From positions 248,001 through 312,000 of the forward strand of contig CBDBON010000003.1 in NCBI GenBank assembly GCA_965208395.1: DNA of 64,000 nucleotides. Reading direction: 5' to 3'. The position numbers were made by a program, and so were the translations under genes. Positions within the stretch are counted from its first letter, which is position 1. Every line of letters starts with the position of its first letter. The notes beneath the pieces were generated by a model. It was not told where the DNA came from. It saw only the letters and a list, made by a program, of their open reading frames with translations, and did no database searches. Of this stretch, positions 8,795-17,204 are shown in pieces. This DNA is from CBDBON01 sp965208395. GTDB lineage: Bacteria > Chloroflexota > Dehalococcoidia > Lucifugimonadales > CBDBON01.

Positions 8795-9529
8795 CTAGTC
8801 TTCCGAAGTAAGGTCGCTCTGGCCCCGGTACATCCCCAGCCCGATGATGACGAAGCAGAGGGAACCGAAGGCGAGCATGCCGTTGTCGTTCCTGAGGAGC
8901 ACTGCGGGATCGATGTCGGGGACGTGCTGAAGGACCAGGAAGTTGATGCCCGCCAGCACTCCCATGACGACGAGGCCGTAGGAAGCCAGTTTGAATATGC
9001 TCATCGATCCGAAACGGGAGGCAAGGCCGATGCCGACCAGCATGGATGCGACGGGATAGACGGTCACCAGCGCTATGATGATCCCGGCCATCGGCGCATA
9101 GACGCTGAGTGCGAGGCCTTCGAAGAACGCCTGGTCGGCGCCGGACTGCATGCTGCGCTGCATCAGGTGGACACTAAAGTGTCTCATGCCCATCGCAATG
9201 GCGTAGAGAGCCCACCCGAACAGACTCACGAACACGCCCAGCCGCAGGAGCGAACCGCCGAGCCCCGTCTGTCGGGGCAGGCGGAGCCAGGTGAGCGCGC
9301 AGTATGCGTAAAGGAACATCCCGATGATCGACAGCATGGACGCCAGGTGTGCAAGGCTGGCATTGTCAGCCATCGTCTCGAGGGCTAACGGGAAGTCGGT
9401 CTGGTCCACCGGGTCCAGCAGTACGCCGCCGGGAAAGAGCAGCGATGCTAGGACCAGAAGTATGACTCCAACGATCAGGGCCAGCCCCCCGAGCCTCGTG
9501 GCAGGTTGTGTGGCGATTGACTTAGCCAT
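8795..9529 (-). CDS. Multi-pass membrane protein of unknown function
   Basis: 244 residues from ATG 9529, chosen because GGAGGAG lies five bases upstream. The open frame extends further, but the upstream part is not protein-like. Six or so hydrophobic helices are visible (about 11-33, 58-78, 90-112, 140-165, 175-195, 215-235). There are no charged catalytic motifs. I do not recognise a named family; similar integral membrane proteins are annotated DUF4386-like or hypothetical. It is divergent from the DUF2207-like gene, sharing a 170-base intergenic region. Confidence 0.7.
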   Translation of the reverse strand: MAKSIATQPATRLGGLALIVGVILLVLASLLFPGGVLLDPVDQTDFPLALETMADNASLAHLASMLSIIGMFLYAYCALTWLRLPRQTGLGGSLLRLGVFVSLFGWALYAIAMGMRHFSVHLMQRSMQSGADQAFFEGLALSVYAPMAGIIIALVTVYPVASMLVGIGLASRFGSMSIFKLASYGLVVMGVLAGINFLVLQHVPDIDPAVLLRNDNGMLAFGSLCFVIIGLGMYRGQSDLTSED

Positions 9530-9586
9530 GACATCTCCTCCTCGGGTGTGCGATACGCGCCTGAGATTGTACACTCTGACCCGGCA

Positions 9587-9602
9587 TTTGCACAGATGCA
9601 AA
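9587..9602. promoter_or_regulatory. Inverted repeat in a divergent promoter region (possible operator)
   Basis: TTTGCA (9587-9592) and TGCAAA (9597-9602) form a perfect 6-4-6 dyad in the intergenic region between two divergent membrane-protein genes. On the minus strand a TACAAT -10-like hexamer occurs just downstream (complement of about 9567-9572). This could be a repressor site; no regulator gene is nearby. Confidence 0.25.
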
Positions 9603-9699
9603 CGGCAAGCTGGACATCGCAGAGCTGGAGAAGGCGGTTTGCGGTGAGTAGGCTGGCTGAGACAAGCAAGGCGGCACGACGAGGGAAGGAAGGGAAGCA

Positions 9700-11466
9700 A
9701 TGGTGAATGTGCTGGCGACGCTGGCGGCCCTTGCCGCCATCGGGCTGCTGTTCGCTCTGGATCCCGGCGGGGCCATCGCCGAGAGCGGTTTCCCCGACTT
9801 CATGGGCATGGACTGGAAGCAGCTGACCGCCTGGGGCTTCCGGCTGGCGGGAGTCGGCGTCGCGCTGCTGCTCGTGGTTGCGCTGTGGATCAGGTACCGT
9901 GCGCCCTCGCAGGGGATCGAGGCGTTTCGCGACTCACGGTACACGGCGATGCCGCAGCCCGGTTCGATGCCCGCTGCAGCGGTGTCGGTGCTGGAGTACC
10001 GGGAGGTCACCTCCCGGACGCTGCTGGCGTCGGTCATCGAGATGTGTCAGCGCGGAGACATGCGGATCGAAGCCGCCAGAACGAGGAGCGGCTACGGATA
10101 CCGGCTGTCGCAGCAGGGTCCCCCGAAGTTCGAGTGGGAGCGGTCGATATGCGACAGCCTGCCGACGCGCCCCGCAACGGTCCGGGGGCTGCGCGACCGG
10201 ATGAACGCCCATAGCGACGATATAGGCGACCGGTTGGGGGAGTACCTGCAGGGCCGAGGCCTCTTCTATGACAACCCGGTACGGATCAGGAGCGAGCAGT
10301 TCAGCGACGGGATAGGGTTGGCGTCTCTGGCAGCAGTTCTGATGGGCGTTGGCAGCGGGCTTTGGGCGGCCCTGTGGCTGGACCAGTGGTGGGCGAACGC
10401 CCTCATCGGCGCGTTCATAGGCTTCACGTATTGGCTGATCGCGACGCCGATGAACACAGGCATGCTGCCGCCGTCCCGTTCGGGCGCACACACGATAGCC
10501 CAGTGGCTTGGTCTGAAAGAGTCCCTGGCAGGGTCCGACCCGGCGTACGGACGGGACGAGTCCGATCCCATGCTTGCCTATGCCGTCGCCCTTGATGCGG
10601 CCCAGCCGTGGCTCGACGCCGAGGCCTCGGCCCCACCATGGTTCGGCTCCGGCAAGGCAGCCTCTCTGCGGGGGCCAGACCTGGACGCGGCCTATAGAGG
10701 CTTCCTGCACGAATCGGCCTGGGGACTGGCAGGACGGTCCGAAGACGCGGCGGAAACTGACGACGAGATGGCAGAGCTGCTCGAACTGGAGTGGCTACGA
10801 CACGAGGAGGCTCAGCGAACCGCACACCGGGAGACTGCCGCCGAACATGGCCATCAGCGATACAGGGTAGAGAGACCGGTCGAAGAGACGGTCGAGGAGG
10901 CTCAGCGGACCGCACACCGGGAGACTGCCGCCGAACATGGCTATCAGCGATACAGGGTAGAGAGACCGGTCGAGGAGACGGTCGAGGAGACGAAGGGCGG
11001 CGGATGCCTCAGCGGGTGCTTCGCACGGTTGTTAACCTGGGCAGTCATAGGGGTGGTGGTCATGGTCGTCCTGTTCAGCCTCGATGTGGTCTCGCCGCGT
11101 GCCAAGCCCTGTCCACTGGACTCTCCCCCGATCCCGACGCCCGCGCAGATTGCGTCGGTCGGCGACCTGTTCCACAACGAGTGTGTGAGGGTCAGCGGGA
11201 CGCTGACAGACAAGGACGTCGACACGCTGCTGCTGGAGATCGATCGGGGGGACTATGCGCAGCAGGTGGTCGTACGCGTACCGACAGGACTCTTCGAAGC
11301 AGTCTCCCTGGGCAAGCAGGTGGCGTTGGGCGGATGGCTCAAGGTGGGGGATGACGGGACATACGAGGTTGAGTTCGTGCCGGCGAGCGAATCGGAGCGG
11401 GGGTGGTGGCAAAACCTGCGGGAGAACCTCGAAGGGCTGTTACAGGCCGCTGTGGATGCGATCTAG
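9700..11466 (+). CDS. DUF2207-like membrane protein with internal tandem repeat
   Basis: 588 residues. An N-terminal hydrophobic segment is followed by a second helix (about 45-66). A cytosolic winged-helix-like region (about 85-190, with VTSRTLLASVIEMCQRGDMRIE) resembles the C-terminal part of DUF2207 proteins, and two more helices lie at about 207-255. Residues 369-428 are two almost identical 30-residue copies (EEAQRTAHRETAAEHG to VERPVEETV) rich in Glu, Arg and His. Then come a GGGC-SGC motif and a fifth helix (about 443-463). The last 100 residues are strand-rich (VRVSGTLTD, VRVPTG, VALGGWLKVGDDGTYEVEF) and look like an OB-type fold exposed outside. Function unknown. The start ATG has AGGAAGGGAAG just upstream. 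Confidence 0.7.
   Translation: MVNVLATLAALAAIGLLFALDPGGAIAESGFPDFMGMDWKQLTAWGFRLAGVGVALLLVVALWIRYRAPSQGIEAFRDSRYTAMPQPGSMPAAAVSVLEYREVTSRTLLASVIEMCQRGDMRIEAARTRSGYGYRLSQQGPPKFEWERSICDSLPTRPATVRGLRDRMNAHSDDIGDRLGEYLQGRGLFYDNPVRIRSEQFSDGIGLASLAAVLMGVGSGLWAALWLDQWWANALIGAFIGFTYWLIATPMNTGMLPPSRSGAHTIAQWLGLKESLAGSDPAYGRDESDPMLAYAVALDAAQPWLDAEASAPPWFGSGKAASLRGPDLDAAYRGFLHESAWGLAGRSEDAAETDDEMAELLELEWLRHEEAQRTAHRETAAEHGHQRYRVERPVEETVEEAQRTAHRETAAEHGYQRYRVERPVEETVEETKGGGCLSGCFARLLTWAVIGVVVMVVLFSLDVVSPRAKPCPLDSPPIPTPAQIASVGDLFHNECVRVSGTLTDKDVDTLLLEIDRGDYAQQVVVRVPTGLFEAVSLGKQVALGGWLKVGDDGTYEVEFVPASESERGWWQNLRENLEGLLQAAVDAI
10804..10983 (+). repeat. 90-bp in-frame tandem duplication
   Basis: Unit 1 is 10804-10893 and unit 2 is 10894-10983. 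They differ at three positions that I can see (CGA/CGG, GGCCAT/GGCTAT, GAA/GAG), and a partial third unit (GAGGAGAC) follows. The repeat keeps the reading frame, adding 30 residues per unit. The near identity indicates a recent duplication. Confidence 0.9.
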
Positions 11467-11528
11467 TCCCATTTGGGCCCACCTGAAAGCGTGGAGATCG
11501 AATCGTTGCGAGACGCAGGAGTAGTCTG

Positions 11529-11993
11529 ATGGATAAAGAAGAGATCATTTCCCGCGTAAAGACCGAGCGCATTCGCTGGAGCGACATCGTGGCCCAGATG
11601 GACGACGATATGATGCTGAAATCCGGAGTCGAGGGACACTGGTCCGTCAAGGATATCCTCGCCCACGTGGTCTGGTATGAGCGAGAGATAGTCGGAGTGC
11701 TCAAGGCACGCGCCTTGGTCGGCTCCGACCTGTGGGCGCTGCCGCTAGACGAGCGCAACGCCGCGGTCTATGAGGAGACCAAGAGCATGACACTGGAGGA
11801 AGTTCGCGCCGAGTCCGCGAGAGTGTTCCCCCAGCTCCTAGAACAGCTCGAAGCTCTCCCCGAAGACGCCTTCGGCGACGCCTCCTGCTTCCCGGGGATG
11901 CCCGCTGAATGGGAGCCGTGGCTCGTAATCGCCGGCAGTACCTTCAACCACTACCTCGACCACACCCAGTCCCTCACGCAGTTGGTAGAGTAG
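11529..11993 (+). CDS. ClbS/DfsB-type DinB-like four-helix-bundle protein
   Basis: 154 residues. MDKEEIISRVKTERIRWSDIV, the GVEGHWSVKDILAHVVWYEREIVGVL helix with a candidate metal-site His, and the C-terminal ITAG-like segment with FNHYLDHTQSL carrying two histidines, fit the DinB/YfiT superfamily and specifically the ClbS/DfsB group. Relatives include colibactin resistance protein ClbS and various small-molecule hydrolases or thiol transferases; most are uncharacterised. AGGAG seven bases upstream supports the ATG. It stands alone between DUF2207-like and FAD-oxidoreductase genes. Confidence 0.8.
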   Translation: MDKEEIISRVKTERIRWSDIVAQMDDDMMLKSGVEGHWSVKDILAHVVWYEREIVGVLKARALVGSDLWALPLDERNAAVYEETKSMTLEEVRAESARVFPQLLEQLEALPEDAFGDASCFPGMPAEWEPWLVIAGSTFNHYLDHTQSLTQLVE

Positions 11994-12190
11994 CTGGGGC
12001 TTGGATGCGTCACCACCCCCTTGTCCTGGCGCCCCTAAACCTCAGATAGGGTCGTCAGCGACATTTCGAGACAAGCTGATGAACGGAAGTAGGCAGTTTG
12101 TAGACAGATGGTGGACTGAAGTTGACTGAGGGCAGAACTCTCTTCGAGTTACGGGTGGGCTTGTGAGACAGGCTCGACAGGAAACCGTGC

Positions 12191-13558
12191 CTAGTTCGTG
12201 CTAGACGCCAATGAGTCTGCGAGCTCGATGGCGGCGCTTTCGCCGCTGGAGAGGGCGCCGTTGACCGCCGGCACGCGTGTGTAGTCCCCTGCCAAGAACA
12301 GGTTGTCGATTTTCCCTGCGAGCTGTCCCTGAACGTTCGCCATAGCGGCGAGCATCCCTGGCGTCCCCATGCACAGCGCCTCTTCCCAGCGGTACACTCG
12401 GTAAAACAGACCATCGGCATCCCCGGGGAGGTCGGATCCCGGAGGCGCCTTCCTGCGTGCGGCCCCAAGCATCTGGCGTTTTATCTCATCGTCGTCGAGC
12501 GGGATGAGCTCCTTGGCACGTTCGCGCCCGATGAGCAAGTCGAGAATGCTCTTGCCCGGAGGCGCGCAAGCAGGCAGGAATACGGACCGGTCAAGAAGGA
12601 GTGGGGTGTCGTCGTCCTCCGGGTAGAGCGCACCGTGCCAGCCAGGAGGAAGCGGGGGATGGTCCAGGCCTATCACCACCCGGCAGCCGGTTGAGTAGCT
12701 GACGGTGCTGAGCGCACGGCGGGTCTCTTCCGGCAGATCGGGGATGAGGTCCGAGACCTTCGTGCCGGGGACGGCGCAGATTACCGCGTCAGCCTCTATA
12801 GTCTCGCCGTCCACGACAACGCCGGTCGCCGTCCCGCCTGCGACGACGATTCTGCTGACGGGGGTCGATACGCAAATCGCATCTGAGCAGGCAGCGGCAA
12901 GCGCTTCGCTCAGGGAACCGATGCCCCGCTCGGGCATGTAGACCCTGCCGGAGTGCAACATAGTTTCGCCAATGTACGCCCGCATCAGCGCCTGGCCTGC
13001 GGGCATTGGATCGCCCAATATCATGTCGAGGGGACCTCTGAGCGTCACCTGCAGGTCTTCGGGCACGCGGAGCCGCTCCAGATACTGGCCAAAGGACTCG
13101 TCGTCGTCGATCTCGGCGAGGGGGCTGTCTCCGGCGAAGCTCATGTATGGCGACTGGCGATGTATCTCCCGCATCACCTTGAAACCGGACCGCATGCCTG
13201 CGGGCGAGAGGAAGCCCATAGTGACGGCCGCACGAAAGTGCCGGATGAAATTCCAGAGCGATTGGTCCGGCGTCGTCGTAACCCACCGTCCCTTGCGGTA
13301 GTGGCCGAATTTCATTGTCGAAGGCACCAGCGGCAGCCCCAGCTCCTCGCACAGGCGGAAGGCGGTGTCGTATGTGGAGGTGAAGACGAATGCGCCCATG
13401 TCGAGGGAGAACCCGTCCACCTTCTCGCCCTTGCCGCGTCCTCCCGCACGTTCCTGTGCCTCGAGCAGGAGGGGGGTGATGCCCCGCTTCATCAGCGTGT
13501 AGGCGGCGCTAAGGCCGGCGAAGCCCCCTCCAACGATGACGACCCGCTGGGCGCTCAT
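12191..13558 (-). CDS. NAD(P)/FAD-dependent oxidoreductase, protoporphyrinogen-oxidase/phytoene-desaturase-like
   Basis: 455 residues from ATG 13558, which has GGGAG eight bases upstream; an ATG at 13588 is an alternative. VVIVGGGFAGLSAAYTL (residues 5-21) is the dinucleotide-binding loop, followed by LLEAQERAGGRG, the second FAD signature. The C-terminus has LFLAGDYTRVPAVNGALSSGESAA, the FAD-binding GD motif of the amine oxidase/carotenoid desaturase family. Likely a flavin-dependent desaturase or amine oxidase; the substrate is unknown. No carotenoid or haem genes lie next to it. Confidence 0.85.
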   Translation of the reverse strand: MSAQRVVIVGGGFAGLSAAYTLMKRGITPLLLEAQERAGGRGKGEKVDGFSLDMGAFVFTSTYDTAFRLCEELGLPLVPSTMKFGHYRKGRWVTTTPDQSLWNFIRHFRAAVTMGFLSPAGMRSGFKVMREIHRQSPYMSFAGDSPLAEIDDDESFGQYLERLRVPEDLQVTLRGPLDMILGDPMPAGQALMRAYIGETMLHSGRVYMPERGIGSLSEALAAACSDAICVSTPVSRIVVAGGTATGVVVDGETIEADAVICAVPGTKVSDLIPDLPEETRRALSTVSYSTGCRVVIGLDHPPLPPGWHGALYPEDDDTPLLLDRSVFLPACAPPGKSILDLLIGRERAKELIPLDDDEIKRQMLGAARRKAPPGSDLPGDADGLFYRVYRWEEALCMGTPGMLAAMANVQGQLAGKIDNLFLAGDYTRVPAVNGALSSGESAAIELADSLASSTN

Positions 13559-13620
13559 ATGCCCGGCTCCCTTCTCACCACCCTCCATCCATTGCGTGGG
13601 GGGTCTTGCGTGGGGACAAA

Positions 13621-13660
13621 CCTAAATCATGCTCGTCTACCAGTTCCGACACTTCCCCGT
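13621..13660 (-). pseudogene. tRNA-Leu fragment: exact copy of the 5' half
   Basis: These 40 bases are identical to 52243-52282, i.e. the tRNA-Leu(UAG) gene from two bases before its 5' end through the first part of the anticodon loop (loop TTTAGG). The rest of the tRNA is missing: the sequence departs into an unrelated stretch ending at the FAD gene. A promoter-like sequence similar to that of the intact tRNA lies immediately upstream (see the next entry). Both copies have the same orientation. Confidence 0.9.
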
Positions 13661-13674
13661 CACCGGTCAGGTAC

Positions 13675-13703
13675 AGTCTAAGACGGCGCTGTTGGCCGGT
13701 CAA
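13675..13703 (-). promoter_or_regulatory. Relict tRNA-Leu promoter in front of the tRNA fragment
   Basis: On the minus strand TTGACC (13703-13698) is followed after 17 bases by TAGACT (13680-13675). The intact tRNA-Leu has TTGACT, 17 bases, TAGACT in an alignable context (52495-52467). The stretch 13664-13714 aligns with 52456-52506, so the promoter came along with the tRNA half. Confidence 0.6.
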
Positions 13704-13792
13704 CGATCCGGGGAACCCTCGATTGACCGCAGATTCGATCCCACCTACAATCCGGTTGTCACTGCGGTCCGAGGCAGCAGAGGAGGCTCCGC

Positions 13793-14728
13793 GTGCGGTT
13801 CGGATTCGGTCTACCAACAACCACCGACGGGGAGGCCCTGTGCGCATTCGCACAGGCTGCCGACAACCTGGGCGTAGAATCGATTTGGACAGGCGACCAC
13901 ATCGTGATGCCGTCGGACGGCACGGACCAGTACCCGTACACGAAGGACGGCTCCTTCACCGCCCCCGCCGACACGCCGATCATGGAGACTATGACCGTCC
14001 TCAGCTACGTTGCCGCGCGCACCCGCCGGGTCAGGATCGGCAGCACAGTCGTAATACTCGCACACCGCAATCCGCTCGTGCAGGCCAAGATGTTCGCCAC
14101 GCTAGACGTCCTCACCGGGGGAAGGGTCACATGCGGAGTCGGAGTGGGGTGGCTGGAGAAGGAGTTCGAGGTCTTGGGCGTGCCGTACGCCGAACGCGGC
14201 GCGTTGAGCGACGAGTATCTGGAGATATTCAAGTGCCTATGGACGGAGGACTATCCCGAACATCACGGCCGCTTCTTCAGCTTCGACGGCATCAGGTTCT
14301 ATCCAAAGCCCGTGCAAGAGCCTCACATCCCCATCTGGGTCGGAGGACACAGCCGCGCCGCGATCCGCAGGACGGCGAAGTACGGCGACGCCTGGCACCC
14401 GACGAGGCAGACTCCTGAGTACGTGGCCGGACTACTGCCCTACCTGCGACGGCGCGCGGAGGAGTGCGGACGCGACCCCGGATCGATCGAGGTCTCGCTC
14501 AAGAGGAGTCTGCACTTCACCGATCTGGGCATGAGGGAGCCCGCCAAGGGGCTGACGGGCGGCGCCGTTGTCTCGGCCACCAGGGAGGTGATCGACGACG
14601 TCATCCACTGCGCCAGCGTCGGAATAGACCAGTTGACGTACGACTTCAGGACCGCCGACGTGGGGGACTGCATACGCAGCATGGAGCACTTCATGCGCGA
14701 GGTGGCGCCCGCTGCCGACGGGCGCTAG
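13793..14728 (+). CDS. LLM-class (F420-type) oxidoreductase
   Basis: 311 residues, beginning MRFGFGLPTTTDGEALCAFAQAAD, with SIWTGDHIVMP near 30-40, the GSTVVILAHRNPLVQAK strand-helix, and LTGGRVTCGVGVGWLEKEFEVLGV, the cofactor-binding signature of TIGR03619-type F420-dependent members of the luciferase-like family. Then follow PIWVGGHSRAAIRRTAKYGDAW. Known relatives use F420 or FMN for hydride transfer or monooxygenation. GTG start with GGAGG six bases upstream. It is convergent with the enolase operon. Confidence 0.9.
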   Translation: MRFGFGLPTTTDGEALCAFAQAADNLGVESIWTGDHIVMPSDGTDQYPYTKDGSFTAPADTPIMETMTVLSYVAARTRRVRIGSTVVILAHRNPLVQAKMFATLDVLTGGRVTCGVGVGWLEKEFEVLGVPYAERGALSDEYLEIFKCLWTEDYPEHHGRFFSFDGIRFYPKPVQEPHIPIWVGGHSRAAIRRTAKYGDAWHPTRQTPEYVAGLLPYLRRRAEECGRDPGSIEVSLKRSLHFTDLGMREPAKGLTGGAVVSATREVIDDVIHCASVGIDQLTYDFRTADVGDCIRSMEHFMREVAPAADGR

Positions 14729-14761
14729 CGGCTTTTTCAGGTTTCCCTGCCCGCCGCTAGC
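14724..14761. terminator. Inverted repeat spanning both stop codons of convergent genes (candidate bidirectional terminator)
   Basis: GCTAGCGGC (14724-14732) and GCCGCTAGC (14753-14761) are perfect 9-base arms. The left arm contains the TAG stop of the plus-strand LLM gene, the right arm the TAG stop of the minus-strand enolase gene. A run of five T lies in the loop on the plus strand. Confidence 0.5.
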
Positions 14762-15863
14762 CGATCTCGTACCTGGCGACGAATTCCTGGTCGATGTCGA
14801 TGCCTAGGCCGGGGCCTTCAGGCGGACTGATCAGCCCGTTCCTGGGGTTCGGATGGCTCACGAACATCTCGTACCACACGGGGTCGCGCACCGGGTCGGG
14901 AAACATCTCCGCGCAGTAGCTGTGCGGGACGGCGCACAGCAGGCTTATCGACACCTGGGGCTCCTCGTGGTGGACCATCCCTACGCCGAAATACTGCGCC
15001 GTGGCGGCAGTACGCTTCCACTCAGTGATGCCGCCCGCGATGGTGGCGTCCACATTCAGCAGGTCGACCGCACCCGCCTTCATCAGCTCGAAGCATCCGT
15101 GGCCGCTCAGCTCGCTCTGGCCGGCGGTGACTGGGATCGAGGTGTTGCGCCGGACCTCGGCCATCCCGTCCCTCTCGTTGTGCCACCTGATCGGCTCCTC
15201 GAACCATGCGACGCCCTGGTCTTCGACGCCGTTCGCGAAGGCGATCGCCTGTCGCGGCGTCCACGCCCTGTTGGCGTCGCAGGCCAGAATGAACTCGTCG
15301 CCCACGGCCTCCCTGATCGCCTTCACGCGATCTATCTCGTACTCGACCGGCGCCGCGCCGACCTTGAGCTTCGTGCCCGCGAAACCGGCCGCGCCCTGCT
15401 CGGCGACCATTCCTGCGATCACCTCCGGGGTCTCGTCGTCGGCGTAGTATGCGTACCCGATGATCGGTATCTCGCTCCTAGAGCCGCCCAGGAGCTTGTA
15501 GAGCGGCAGGTCGACGGTCTTGCCGATCACGTCCCAGAGCGCGAGGTCGACGGCTGCGATAGCCCGCATCGCCGCGTTCGCGTTGCCGAGCACGGGGGTC
15601 TTATCGAACATCGACTCCCACAGCCGCTCGACGGCGAACGGGTCCTCCCCTATGAGCATGTCCCGGAACGGCCCGACGATGAGGTCCCTGATCTCCAGGT
15701 AGTCCTTTTTCTCGTCGCCGGAATAGATCTCTCCGGTGACTCCCTCGTCGGTCTCGACGGTAACGATGACCGTGCATCGCTCCTCGATCTGGTAGGTGCC
15801 GCCCTTGAACACCCGCGCCAGCGGAACGGAGACGAGGCGCACCTTCACGTCACGAATCTTCAT
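14757..15863 (-). CDS. Mandelate racemase/muconate-lactonizing-type enzyme (enolase superfamily)
   Basis: 368 residues, complete. The capping domain is followed by an (alpha/beta)7 barrel with all catalytic positions recognisable: TKLKVG (KxK, near 165-170), ACDANRAW (Asp ligand, about 194), AWFEEP (Glu ligand, about 219), AGQSE (Glu ligand, about 245), and GMVHHEEP near 298 with the catalytic His. This gives a galactonate/gluconate-dehydratase- or mandelate-racemase-like chemistry: abstraction of the proton alpha to a carboxylate. The substrate is unknown. It is the last gene of a five-gene operon, 17 bases after the LLM gene, with GGAGG before its ATG. Confidence 0.92.
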   Translation of the reverse strand: MKIRDVKVRLVSVPLARVFKGGTYQIEERCTVIVTVETDEGVTGEIYSGDEKKDYLEIRDLIVGPFRDMLIGEDPFAVERLWESMFDKTPVLGNANAAMRAIAAVDLALWDVIGKTVDLPLYKLLGGSRSEIPIIGYAYYADDETPEVIAGMVAEQGAAGFAGTKLKVGAAPVEYEIDRVKAIREAVGDEFILACDANRAWTPRQAIAFANGVEDQGVAWFEEPIRWHNERDGMAEVRRNTSIPVTAGQSELSGHGCFELMKAGAVDLLNVDATIAGGITEWKRTAATAQYFGVGMVHHEEPQVSISLLCAVPHSYCAEMFPDPVRDPVWYEMFVSHPNPRNGLISPPEGPGLGIDIDQEFVARYEIG

Positions 15864-15880
15864 GCTTCCTCCGTTTGCCC

Positions 15881-17125
15881 TCAGGCTGGGACCGCCTCCG
15901 CGACCGGCTGGTTGGTAGCCGGGTCGACCTCGAAGGAGCTGTAGAGCTCCAGCTCCTTGCCGATCTCCCGGACCGCCGGGATCACCTCCTCGCCGAAGAG
16001 TCTCAGGCTCCGCATCTGGTCTTCGTGGGTCATCGCCCCGTCTCCGTCCCAGAAGATGATGCTGCCAGGACGCAGCGTCTCGAGCACGTGCCGTATCTTG
16101 GGCAGGACTGTATCCGGCGTGCCTGTGATGATGCTGTAGTTCTCGACCTGCTTCTCGAAGCTCCGATTGGCGGGCTTTCCCCCTCGGGCGGCGGTGACTA
16201 CGTTGGCGGTCGGCAGGACACGCCTGCGGTTGGAGAGACCGGGAAGCTGTAACAGGGCGGGATTGGCCAGGCCCTCGTTGCCGGCGAGGAAGACGTTGCT
16301 TGGACCCTGCACGTACTTCCGGCCAACCTCGTCTGCCAACTCCTCCGTCTCGTCGACGTGCACCCTAAACAGGTAGCCTATGTTCTGAGTGCCCGACTCG
16401 TACCCGAACTCGGCGGCCGTGTCGTGGTATACCTGGTACGCTTGCCTGGTCGGCTCCAACTCCGTGCAGAGCATCACGTAGGGGATGCGGTTCTTCGCCG
16501 CCCAGCGGATTGAGTCCTTGCTGACCATGCCGGGAAGCCAGACCTGCGGATGAGGTTTCTGATAGGGCTTGGCCCACGGGTTGACGTACCTGTAGTGGTA
16601 GTGCTTGCCCTCCCACCGGAAAGGGCCGTCGTCCGTCCACGCCTTCATTATGAAGTCGTGCGCCTCCTGGAACCGCTCCCAGTTGAAGAAGGGGGGCGCG
16701 TTATGGGACACGCTCTCCCGTCCGCTGCCGCGAACCCAACCCGACACGAGCCGCCCGTGCGAGATCATGTCTATGATCGAGAGCTGCTCGACGAGCCAGA
16801 GGGGGTCGTCCCAGATCGGCAAGATGTTGCCCAGCAGCACGATCTTTGCCTTACTGGTGACGCGGGCGAGGATCGCCGCCTCTATGTTCATGGCGCCGCC
16901 CATGCAGAACGGCGTGCTGTGGTGCTCGTTGAGCATCAGGCCGTCGAACCCCATCTCTTCGGCGTATATCTTTTCGTCGATATACCTGTTGTAGAGTGCG
17001 GCGCCGACCTCGGAGTCGTATATGTCGTTGCTGACGGTGAGGTCCTTTATCGGTTTGCCGGTCATGCCGAAGTAGCCGGACTTGGGATCCTGGTACGGGC
17101 GCTCTGTGAAGTGTCCTATGAACAT
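15881..17125 (-). CDS. LLM-class flavin-dependent monooxygenase
   Basis: 414 residues. MFIGHFTERPYQDP, GFDGLMLNEHHSTPFCMGGA, LGNILPIWDDPLWLVEQLSIIDMISHGRL and GWVRGSGRE (near 120-128) are luciferase-like barrel elements. PHPQVWLPGMVSKDSIRWAAK is the usual post-insertion strand. Such long LLM proteins are FMN- or FMNH2-dependent monooxygenases of the alkanesulfonate/nitrilotriacetate type; paralogues of this sort are greatly expanded in SAR202 Chloroflexota. AGGAG seven bases before the ATG. Fourth gene of the five-gene operon. Confidence 0.9.
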   Translation of the reverse strand: MFIGHFTERPYQDPKSGYFGMTGKPIKDLTVSNDIYDSEVGAALYNRYIDEKIYAEEMGFDGLMLNEHHSTPFCMGGAMNIEAAILARVTSKAKIVLLGNILPIWDDPLWLVEQLSIIDMISHGRLVSGWVRGSGRESVSHNAPPFFNWERFQEAHDFIMKAWTDDGPFRWEGKHYHYRYVNPWAKPYQKPHPQVWLPGMVSKDSIRWAAKNRIPYVMLCTELEPTRQAYQVYHDTAAEFGYESGTQNIGYLFRVHVDETEELADEVGRKYVQGPSNVFLAGNEGLANPALLQLPGLSNRRRVLPTANVVTAARGGKPANRSFEKQVENYSIITGTPDTVLPKIRHVLETLRPGSIIFWDGDGAMTHEDQMRSLRLFGEEVIPAVREIGKELELYSSFEVDPATNQPVAEAVPA

Positions 17126-17204
17126 CGCACGACTCCTTTCTCAACTACCGCAAACCCGTCTACTACCGTAGGCCGGTACTCACCGCCGGAGCCCTGCCGA
17201 GAGG

